A stretch of DNA of 10,388 nt from NCBI GenBank assembly GCA_910587175.1, contig CAJULH010000056.1, positions 1-10,388 on the forward strand, read 5' to 3'. This stretch comes from Candidatus Gastranaerophilales bacterium. Its GTDB lineage: Bacteria; Cyanobacteriota; Vampirovibrionia; Gastranaerophilales; Gastranaerophilaceae. How positions within the stretch are numbered: the first letter of the stretch is position 1; every line of letters begins with the position of its first letter. Both the position numbers and the translations under genes were made by a program. Of the stretch, positions 1 to 6,288 are shown piece after piece. The notes beneath the pieces were generated by a model. The model was given only the letters and a program-made list of their open reading frames with translations, ran no database searches and was not told where the DNA came from.

Positions 1-2
1 AT

Positions 3-296
3 GTAATTATTGAAAATAAACAGGCGGTTGAAATGGTTGAAATGCACAGAACCATCTTGGAGAGTATGATGGACGGGTTTGCATCAATTATAAATAACAA
101 TGTAAATGTCATTATGAAATTCTTAGCCGCAATCACAATTATACTTTCGATTCCAACTATGCTTGGTACTTTCTGGGGAATGAATGTTGTTGTGCCGTTC
201 GGGCATACTCCGTATGGGTTTTTAATAATTATCACGCTCTCAATAATAGCTGCCGCTGGCGCTGCAATATTCTTTAATAAAAAAGGAATGTTTTAA
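3..296 (+). CDS. corA: CorA-family Mg2+/divalent cation channel, C-terminal fragment
   Basis: This is the last 97 residues of a CorA-type magnesium channel. The frame is open to the left edge, so the start and the large cytoplasmic domain lie outside the window. The end of the long stalk helix is visible (HRTILESMMDGFASIINN), then a first membrane segment (about codons 105-170 nt in the window) ending in the diagnostic GMN signature at 177-185, in the context TFWGMNVVVPFG. A short loop and a second membrane segment follow, and the protein finishes with a short basic tail (NKKGMF). In CorA the GMN loop forms the selectivity mouth of a homopentameric pore in the inner membrane. The stop codon shares TTAA with the stop of the convergent gene at 293. 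CorA is near certain; whether it carries Mg2+, Co2+ or Ni2+ in this organism cannot be read from the fragment. Confidence 0.93.
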   Translation, partial: VIIENKQAVEMVEMHRTILESMMDGFASIINNNVNVIMKFLAAITIILSIPTMLGTFWGMNVVVPFGHTPYGFLIIITLSIIAAAGAAIFFNKKGMF

Positions 297-1276
297 GCCT
301 GTTCTGCCATTTTGGAATAATCGCTGTATCCGGTTAGCACGGTTTCTTTACTTGAATGAATTATCCGGTTTTTCACAGCAACTTTGTTTTCAACATGCCG
401 GATGGGAGTTAAATTTCCTATGACATCAGTATATTCGACACCGGGGCGAACCTTAAAGCCAATATATTCATTTGCATACTCTGTGCCACAGGCAATAGTT
501 AAAGAGTAATCATAACATTCAAACACATTTCTTTTAAAAGTAAATGCTTCATCTGCAAAAAATCTATCGCAGGAAATATCTTTTTCGCAATTTGTACTGT
601 ATCTGTATAAATTTCCGGAAAGAAAACTAAAAGCTTCATCTGATTTTATAATGTCGTTATTTTCCATATCTTTGCAACCCAGAAAAACATCCATTCTTTT
701 TCCTTTATTATCAGAGGAGTCCTCACTAAAAAGTATTATTTTGTTGTTTTCAAAATCTTTTACCATTTTTAGTTCATTGTCAACAAAATATGCAGTCTTT
801 ATGATATTATCATCTCCGTCAGTTTCATTCATGGTTATATTTCTTCTTGAGTTGCATACCCGGGTATCATCTAACATAAATTTTCTCTTAAAAGAAGAAG
901 CAAGGGTATTTGCATCTTCATATACCGGTCTGAATCTGTCTAAAATTAGTGGAAGAGAACTTTCAACTTCTTTTGCCTTTGAGAATATGGATAAAATTTC
1001 CTCGGCAGGGGGTTCATCTTTTTTAAAATCATTTACATGTTCTAAACGTTTCGCTTCTCTGTTTGACGCTGCTATATAATTACCTTTTTCGGGTCTAAAA
1101 CAGCAAATTACACCGGAAAATGCAAGCATGCCAGGATGCAAAGAATTTTGACACCTAAATCCGGAAGATGAAAAATTTCCGGATTCAATACTGTCTTTCC
1201 TGCTTAAAAAAGATTCATTAAGACAGGAACGCATTGGTTTATTATTCAATGATAATTTTATACTGCCTACTCTCAT
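293..1276 (-). CDS. Hypothetical protein, 327 aa, acidic, ten cysteines, no recognised domain
   Basis: I do not recognise this protein. The frame is long and uninterrupted on the strand of secA and follows it by 108 bp. The ATG at 1276 has a GGA about 9 nt upstream and an AGAGA next to it, so initiation is plausible but not strong. There is no signal peptide and no membrane segment, so it is probably cytoplasmic. Ten cysteines are spread through it (18, 42, 58, 59, 141, 201, 230, 236, 254, 263) without a regular CxxC pattern. A central acidic, Asn/Asp-rich stretch (about 155-195) separates a charged N-terminal part from a C-terminal part (about 210-327) that looks more structured. The C-terminal part has two DEAF-x-F segments at 213 and 242. 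It could share a transcript with secA or use its own promoter: a TATATT-like element lies near 1311-1320, but no good -35 box goes with it. It may be a lineage-specific gene. Confidence 0.75.
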   Translation of the reverse strand: MRVGSIKLSLNNKPMRSCLNESFLSRKDSIESGNFSSSGFRCQNSLHPGMLAFSGVICCFRPEKGNYIAASNREAKRLEHVNDFKKDEPPAEEILSIFSKAKEVESSLPLILDRFRPVYEDANTLASSFKRKFMLDDTRVCNSRRNITMNETDGDDNIIKTAYFVDNELKMVKDFENNKIILFSEDSSDNKGKRMDVFLGCKDMENNDIIKSDEAFSFLSGNLYRYSTNCEKDISCDRFFADEAFTFKRNVFECYDYSLTIACGTEYANEYIGFKVRPGVEYTDVIGNLTPIRHVENKVAVKNRIIHSSKETVLTGYSDYSKMAEQA

Positions 1277-1384
1277 TCTCTAAATTCCAAAACGGATGCC
1301 AAAGCGGGTAAATATATAATGCGCCTGAATAAAAAATATTGCGTCTTATCATTACAAATATTTATTACCGGAAATATTCACCAA

Positions 1385-4264
1385 TTAATTATCCTTGCCG
1401 CAGCAATTTTTGTACTTCAATCCGCTCCCGCAGGGGCAAGGCTCATTTCTTCCCACCTTATCTGTATTATGCACAGGCTGGCTTACAGTTGTCTCCCTGC
1501 CTTCTATATTATCTGAAATTTGGGTTTCATTATTGGTAGAATTTTTTAAAGCCTTGGTTAGTTCTGTTTCAATTTCCTTTGAAGACTTTTGCAGCGTTTG
1601 CCCCTGATTGAACTCTACGGGCGAATCACTCAACGCAACATCGGCAAGCTCATCGTTATTTTGGCTTACAATTTGAACGCCAAATTTTGTTCTCATTAAA
1701 TGTCTTACCGTTTCAGACTGTATATCAGACATCATTGAATTAAACAGATTAAAGGCACCTTTTTTATATTCTATAAGCGGATCCTTCTGTCCGTATGCCA
1801 CAAGACCGATGCTATCTTTTAAATCATCAATATTTGCAAGATGGTCTATCCATTTAGCATCTATCACCTGCAAAAGCACATCTCTTTCCAACGAACGGAT
1901 AACGCTGTCATCAGAAAAAGCAACTTGTTTGGGTTCATTTAGCTGATACTTTTCAATCACCATATTGAAATTGTCAACCGTAAGTTTTTCATGGTTTCTA
2001 TACCCTTCTTTTGCAAGATTTTTCAGATGAGCAGACATTTCGTTGTATCTAAAGTTTTTAATATCATCCAAAGAAAGGCTGGACAGTTGCGGAAATACTG
2101 AACGTATTTCATTCATCAGCATATTTAATTCATCCGGAACGTACTCGGCAGGAGACATTTCAGGAGAAATATACTGTCTCAATATCTTATCCACCTCTTT
2201 TTCAATCATATAAACAATGTCTTCATTTAAATTCTTTGAGTTTAAGACCTTCTTTCTTTGTGCGTAGAATTTTTCTCTTTGAATATTTATAACATCATCA
2301 TATTCAAGAACAGATTTTCTTATATCAAAATAGTGGGTTTCAACCTTCTTTTGGGCTGATTCTATCTGACGTGAAATAAGAGGCGAATTTATCACCATAT
2401 CATCGCTCATAAACTGCGCAATAATATTTCCGCCAAATTTTCTCATTAAATCATCTTCCAGAGATAAGAAAAATTTGGTTGACCCGGGGTCGCCCTGTCT
2501 TGCTGCACGACCTCTGAGCTGATTATCGATACGGCGGGATTCATGTCTTTCAGTCCCTATAACATGTAAGCCCCCAAGCTCAATAACTTTTTTGTGCTCT
2601 TCCTCGGTTATTGCGCGGGCGCGGGCAAGAGCCTCTTCTTTTTTGGTTTCATAATCTTTTGTATTTTCAGGCGTTATTCCCATGGAATCGAGTTCTTCCT
2701 TTGCAAGATACTCGGGGTTTCCGCCAAGAAGAATATCGGTTCCCCTTCCTGCCATATTTGTTGCAATGGTTACAGCCCCGACACGACCAGCCTGGGCAAT
2801 AATATAAGCTTCTTTTTGGTGATGCTTGGCATTTAATACATTATGTTTTACGCCAACCTGATTAAGCAGATTTGAAATCAATTCCGATTTTTCAATACTA
2901 ATTGTTCCGACAAGTACAGGGCGTCCGATTTTGGACATTTCAACAATCTCATTTACCACCTCTTTATACTTTGTTATCTGTTTGTTAAAAATGGCATCGG
3001 CTTCATTTATTCTGATATCGGGCTTATTGGTTGGAATTGCAGTAACAGGAAGGTTGTAAATTTTCCCAAATTCCGCCTCTTCAGTCATTGCAGTACCCGT
3101 CATACCGGATAATTTCGGATAAAGCCTGAACAAATTCTGGAAAGTAATACTTGCAAGGGTTTGGGTTTCATCCTGAATTGGGACATTTTCTTTTGCTTCA
3201 ATTGCCTGATGAAGACCGTCAGACCAACGTCTTCCCTGCATCAGACGACCCGTAAATTCATCCACAATCATTACTTCATTATCGCGAACAACATAGTCGG
3301 TATCTTTTATAAATAATTCTTTTGCTTTTAGAGCCTGCAAAAGGTGATGAGCATATTGTGTTTGGATATCAAACAAATCATCAACACCTAAAAGCTCTTG
3401 CGCTTTATCAATACCATCTTCAGTAAAGATTATATTTTTATTCTTTTCATCAACTTCATAGTGAGTAATTTTTTCCAGTTGCGGAGCCACTTTCGCCATA
3501 AGCCTGTATGTATCGGCAGATTTTTCAAGACGCCCTGAAATAATCAAAGGGGTTCTTGCTTCATCAATTAAAATACTGTCCACTTCGTCGATTATGGCAT
3601 AATTATAAGGTCTTTGAACCAGTGCCAGGTTGCTTGTCGCCATATTATCACGCAAGTAGTCAAACCCGAATTCATTATTTGTACCATATGTGATATCGCA
3701 ATCATACGCCGCTTTTTTCTTTTGAAAATCAAAGCTATCGGAGGACAAAATAACCCCCACGGTAAGTCCCAAAAATTCAAAAATTTTGCCCATCCAGTCG
3801 CGGTCACGTTGCGCCAGGTAATCATTTACGGTAATTATATGTACACCTTTCCCGGTAAGAGCATTTAAGTATGCAGGCAAAGTTGCAACCAAGGTTTTAC
3901 CCTCCCCGGTACGCATTTCCGCAATATGCCCTTCATGAAGAAATATGCCGCCAATTAACTGTACATCAAAATGACGCATATTTAAAACACGGCGCCCGGC
4001 TTCACGTACAGTTGCAAAAGCCTCAGGGAGAATTTTATCAAGAGCTTCCTTTTCAAGGGCACGGTCTGTTTTAAAATCTGTTGAGGTTTCTCTTTTAGAG
4101 AGAATTTCTTTAAATTCTGCGGTTTTTGCTTTTAATTCATCATCAGAAAGTTTTGTAAATTCTTCTTCAAGATGATTGATATGTTCCACCACAGGCATCA
4201 CCTTAGAGATTTTACGCTCGTTCGGATCTTTAAAAACTTTAAGCAATACGTCAACAACGCCCAT
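1385..4264 (-). CDS. secA: Protein translocase motor ATPase SecA
   Basis: SecA is the ATPase that pushes unfolded preproteins through SecYEG. At 959 aa it is full length for the family, slightly long as in cyanobacteria. In order: N-terminal helix region (1-80); first nucleotide-binding domain with Walker A MRTGEGKT at 117-124 and DEVD at 226-229 followed by the SecA hallmark ILIDEARTPL; preprotein cross-linking region; second nucleotide-binding domain with NMAGRGTDILLGGNPE near 500 and the QLRGRAARQGDPGS segment; helical scaffold and wing; and a poorly conserved linker. It ends in a zinc-binding SEC-C tail, CPCGSG...KNCCG, with ligands C943, C945 and C954/C955. The start at 4264 has GGGGAG about 11 nt upstream. 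No frameshift or missing motif is seen. An A/T-only 7-bp inverted repeat (1357-1378) lies just past the stop but is too weak to call a terminator. Confidence 0.98.
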   Translation of the reverse strand: MGVVDVLLKVFKDPNERKISKVMPVVEHINHLEEEFTKLSDDELKAKTAEFKEILSKRETSTDFKTDRALEKEALDKILPEAFATVREAGRRVLNMRHFDVQLIGGIFLHEGHIAEMRTGEGKTLVATLPAYLNALTGKGVHIITVNDYLAQRDRDWMGKIFEFLGLTVGVILSSDSFDFQKKKAAYDCDITYGTNNEFGFDYLRDNMATSNLALVQRPYNYAIIDEVDSILIDEARTPLIISGRLEKSADTYRLMAKVAPQLEKITHYEVDEKNKNIIFTEDGIDKAQELLGVDDLFDIQTQYAHHLLQALKAKELFIKDTDYVVRDNEVMIVDEFTGRLMQGRRWSDGLHQAIEAKENVPIQDETQTLASITFQNLFRLYPKLSGMTGTAMTEEAEFGKIYNLPVTAIPTNKPDIRINEADAIFNKQITKYKEVVNEIVEMSKIGRPVLVGTISIEKSELISNLLNQVGVKHNVLNAKHHQKEAYIIAQAGRVGAVTIATNMAGRGTDILLGGNPEYLAKEELDSMGITPENTKDYETKKEEALARARAITEEEHKKVIELGGLHVIGTERHESRRIDNQLRGRAARQGDPGSTKFFLSLEDDLMRKFGGNIIAQFMSDDMVINSPLISRQIESAQKKVETHYFDIRKSVLEYDDVINIQREKFYAQRKKVLNSKNLNEDIVYMIEKEVDKILRQYISPEMSPAEYVPDELNMLMNEIRSVFPQLSSLSLDDIKNFRYNEMSAHLKNLAKEGYRNHEKLTVDNFNMVIEKYQLNEPKQVAFSDDSVIRSLERDVLLQVIDAKWIDHLANIDDLKDSIGLVAYGQKDPLIEYKKGAFNLFNSMMSDIQSETVRHLMRTKFGVQIVSQNNDELADVALSDSPVEFNQGQTLQKSSKEIETELTKALKNSTNNETQISDNIEGRETTVSQPVHNTDKVGRNEPCPCGSGLKYKNCCGKDN

Positions 4265-4290
4265 TTATTCAATTTCTCCCCAATAATCGT

Positions 4291-4317
4291 ATTTTAATTT
4301 GTGTTTCAAATAAACAA
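4291..4317 (-). promoter_or_regulatory. Candidate secA promoter
   Basis: Reading leftward, TTGTTT (4317-4312) and TAAAAT (4296-4291) are separated by 15 bp, about 27 bp before the secA start. The spacer is shorter than the preferred 17 bp and the DNA is generally A/T rich, so chance matches are likely. It is offered as the best sigma70-like pair in the 157-bp gap between secA and the XRE gene; nothing else in that gap stands out. Confidence 0.3.
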
Positions 4318-4421
4318 AGCATCATGCAAAAAAGCAGTACTTTTCTGTAAAATTTTAACACAAACATAAAAAATATACCGCCGCGTTGGACATCAAGATA
4401 GATAATTAAAACAACAGAACG

Positions 4422-4640
4422 TTACTTTAAAAGTTCGTAGGGTTCTATTTTAAAGGCATCTGCAAGCCTGCATATTACATCTAGTTTCGGTATTCTTCTG
4501 CCTGCTTCAATATCATATATATAATCTTTGGAAACACCTGCCTGAATACTCAGTTGCAAACGTGTAAATTTAAGCTTTGCCCTGTATTTTTGCACATTTG
4601 CCTGTAATTTTTCTGCGGTTTTTTTCGTGCTGCTTGTCAT
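4422..4640 (-). CDS. XRE/Cro-type helix-turn-helix regulator, 72 aa
   Basis: This is a one-domain DNA-binding protein of the XRE (HTH_3) class. A charged N-terminal helix (1-25) leads into the five-helix fold. The helix-turn-helix spans roughly 28-50 (QLSIQAGVSKDYIYDIEAG), followed by the typical RRIPKLDVICRLADAF segment and the PYELL end. It has no sensor or dimerisation domain, so it probably binds DNA as a simple dimer. There is no Shine-Dalgarno sequence before the ATG at 4640; instead a TACAAT sits 6 nt upstream, which would place the transcript start on the ATG itself. A GTG at 4595 (codon 16) is a poorer alternative. The gene is divergent from a mini-ORF at 4712, and a good rightward promoter overlaps its own start. 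That layout suggests it represses itself or the divergent transcript; this is inference. Confidence 0.85.
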   Translation of the reverse strand: MTSSTKKTAEKLQANVQKYRAKLKFTRLQLSIQAGVSKDYIYDIEAGRRIPKLDVICRLADAFKIEPYELLK

Positions 4641-4662
4641 ATTTTTATTGTAGTGCTAAAAT
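4634..4662 (+). promoter_or_regulatory. Strong candidate sigma70 promoter with extended -10, divergent to XRE gene
   Basis: TTGTCA (4634-4639, five of six consensus bases) is followed after exactly 17 bp by TAAAAT (4657-4662, five of six). A TG at 4654-4655 makes an extended -10. Transcription would start near 4669 and run right into the mini-ORF at 4712 with about 43 nt of leader. The -35 box lies inside the first codons of the XRE gene, so RNA polymerase bound here would cover that gene's start. Confidence 0.55.
4647..4652 (-). promoter_or_regulatory. Candidate -10 box for the XRE gene (leaderless transcript)
   Basis: Leftward TACAAT (five of six consensus) with 6 nt between it and the ATG at 4640. 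The expected start of transcription falls on the A of the ATG, which fits with the absence of any Shine-Dalgarno sequence. No matching -35 is seen at 16-18 bp, so it would be a weak promoter or need help. Confidence 0.35.
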
Positions 4663-4669
4663 TATTTTA
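4657..4669. promoter_or_regulatory. A/T palindrome, candidate operator
   Basis: TAAAAT-T-ATTTTA is a perfect 6-1-6 inverted repeat that overlaps the -10 box of the rightward promoter and lies just upstream of the leftward TACAAT. Its place between the divergent starts makes it a candidate site for the neighbouring XRE protein. A/T palindromes of this size are not rare in DNA of this composition. Confidence 0.3.
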
Positions 4670-4711
4670 TTAATCGTGCTTGCTGCCATATTTAATTGAA
4701 GGAGAAAACCG

Positions 4712-4786
4712 ATGAACACAAGCGAAAATGAGATAGTAAACAAGTTAATAGAAATTGATGATAAATTTAGCAAAATTGAAATATAG
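4712..4786 (+). CDS. Mini-ORF, 24 codons, with textbook Shine-Dalgarno; possible small protein
   Basis: The ATG at 4712 is preceded by AAGGAG with 7 nt spacing, one of the best ribosome-binding sites in the window, and about 43 nt further up by the start expected from the 4634-4662 promoter. It encodes a short, charged, helix-prone peptide (MNTSENEIVNKLIEIDDKF...) ending at TAG 4784-4786. The same frame continues open for 16 more codons to TAA 4835-4837, so the piece could be a small gene with a nonsense change, a readthrough case, a leader peptide, or the remnant of a longer gene. I recognise no family. The region 4787-4865 after it shows no other gene. Confidence 0.4.
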   Translation: MNTSENEIVNKLIEIDDKFSKIEI

Positions 4787-4865
4787 ATTAAAACTCCGGA
4801 TTTTAAATCAAACGAAATTAACATTTTTTATAAATAATTCTCAAAAACCCATCTTCCCTCCAAAA

Positions 4866-4893
4866 TTGACTAAAATGTTTCAGCGGATAGAAT
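4866..4893 (+). promoter_or_regulatory. Candidate promoter of the transporter-ruvB pair
   Basis: TTGACT (4866-4871, five of six) and TAGAAT (4888-4893, five of six) are separated by 16 bp. Transcription would begin near 4900, about 31 nt before the GTG start at 4931. Position, spacing and box quality all fit a housekeeping promoter for the transporter and ruvB. Confidence 0.6.
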
Positions 4894-4930
4894 AAATTTA
4901 ATTGGGTAAGATTAAAAGAGGAGATTTTTT

Positions 4931-6250
4931 GTGGAACACATACATCAGTTTGCACAAAACAACGCGATAATGCTTTCTGCAACAATTTTAATCGTTGCAT
5001 ACATTTTTATCGCCTGGGAAAAGATTTCAAAGGTGACAGTAGCCCTTCTTGGTGCTTGTTTAACATTGTTTTTAGGGCTTTTAAGCTCTGATAAAACCCC
5101 CGAGACTTTGGGGCAGTATTTTATAAACTATATTGATTTTAACGTTATTTTCCTTCTTGTTTCAATGATGATAATAGTTCATATTTGCGCCCGTTCAGGC
5201 ATGTTTAAATGGATGGCAAATGAAATATTGAAAGCTACAAAAGGAAAACCAAAGCTTGTACTATTTGCCCTTGCTCTGTTTACAGCAGTTGCAAGTGCTT
5301 TTTTAGATAACGTTACAACGGTAATTCTTGTTATGCCGATAACTTTTGTTGCCTGCAAAAAACTGGATTTGGATCCGATTCCTTTTCTGATAACTGAAAT
5401 TTTATGTTCAAACATAGGCGGCACGGCAACCCTGATTGGTGACCCGCCGAATATCATTATCGGTTCGGCTGCAGGCTTTAGCTTTATGGATTTTGTTAAA
5501 GAATTAACGGATATTGTAAGTTTAATTCTATTTGTAACAATTGGTGTTTTGATTTTCTTATTTAGAAAACAATTAAAAAGTACGCCCGAAAAAATGGAGA
5601 TGGTGACAAAAATCGACAATTCCAGAACCATTCTTCACAAGGGTCTTGCAATCCGTTCAGGCATAGTGCTTGCACTCGTAATTTTAGGATTTGTAACACA
5701 TGATATTACCCACATTCCGACATATTTAATCGCAATGATTGGTGCAGCCATTCTTATGATATTTGAAAAACCCGCAAAACTTTTAATAAGCGTTGAGTGG
5801 AATACTATCTTTTTCTTTATCGGTTTGTTTATCATAATTGGCGGATTGGAAGCAGCAGGCGGAATTGACCTTATGGCAAAATGGCTTTTAAAGGTAACTG
5901 AAGGTTCCCAGGCTGCAACTTCTATGATTATTCTTTGGGCATCAGGCATTCTATCAGGAATTATTGATAACATCCCATACACCGCAACAATGGCGCCTAT
6001 GCTTGCTACAATTCAGTCTATTGAAGGTGTTGAATACACGCATCCTCTTTGGTGGTGTTTATCATTGGGCGCATGCCTTGGCGGCAACATGACAATAATC
6101 GGTGCTGCAGCAAACGTTATTGTGTCTGAAACTGCACACAAAAATGGCTATCCGATTTCATTTATGCGCTTTTTAAAATACGGCTTTTCAATAACAATGC
6201 TTGCACTTTTAATGAGTACAGCCTATATTTACCTGAGATTCTTAAGATAA
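4931..6250 (+). CDS. ArsB/NhaD-family (ion transporter superfamily) membrane permease
   Basis: This is a polytopic inner-membrane transporter of 439 aa with about ten to twelve hydrophobic segments. Two related halves are visible, each with the family's paired motifs: FLDNVTT (124-130) with SNIGGTATLIGDPPN (160-174), and IIDNIPYTAT (344-353) with LGGNMTIIGAAANV (383-396). The Asp-Asn pairs D126-N127 and D346-N347 and the re-entrant G/T/N-rich loops are typical of the ArsB/NhaD ('P-protein') branch. Relatives move Na+/H+, arsenite/antimonite or dicarboxylates. No arsR, arsC or arsA lies nearby, so I lean to a cation or anion antiporter and do not name a substrate. Initiation is at GTG 4931, with GAGGAG 7 nt upstream; no better ATG exists near the N-terminus. 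It is probably co-transcribed with ruvB, 38 bp downstream. Confidence 0.92.
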   Translation: MEHIHQFAQNNAIMLSATILIVAYIFIAWEKISKVTVALLGACLTLFLGLLSSDKTPETLGQYFINYIDFNVIFLLVSMMIIVHICARSGMFKWMANEILKATKGKPKLVLFALALFTAVASAFLDNVTTVILVMPITFVACKKLDLDPIPFLITEILCSNIGGTATLIGDPPNIIIGSAAGFSFMDFVKELTDIVSLILFVTIGVLIFLFRKQLKSTPEKMEMVTKIDNSRTILHKGLAIRSGIVLALVILGFVTHDITHIPTYLIAMIGAAILMIFEKPAKLLISVEWNTIFFFIGLFIIIGGLEAAGGIDLMAKWLLKVTEGSQAATSMIILWASGILSGIIDNIPYTATMAPMLATIQSIEGVEYTHPLWWCLSLGACLGGNMTIIGAAANVIVSETAHKNGYPISFMRFLKYGFSITMLALLMSTAYIYLRFLR

Positions 6251-6288
6251 GTTTTGCCTGTCTTTTGAAGTCCATATAAGGTTTTTTA

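Noticed and set aside
651..1079. 142-codon open frame on the + strand opposite the orphan gene
   Set aside because: It is the antisense shadow of the 327-aa gene: Ser/Leu/Phe-rich low-complexity product, no ribosome-binding site, no recognisable domain.
1357..1378. 7-bp inverted repeat just after the secA stop as a terminator
   Set aside because: The stem is A/T only with an 8-nt loop and no T-run follows it in the secA direction.
3592..3868. Overlapping frames on both strands within secA
   Set aside because: They are shadows of the conserved SecA nucleotide-binding domain, whose motifs are intact there.
4818..5000. 60-codon open frame on the - strand over the transporter promoter and start
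   Set aside because: It overlaps a good promoter and ribosome-binding site on the + strand, has no start signal and no recognisable product.
5179..5631. 150-codon open frame on the - strand inside the transporter gene
   Set aside because: The transporter on the other strand has clear family motifs over the whole interval; the antisense product has none.
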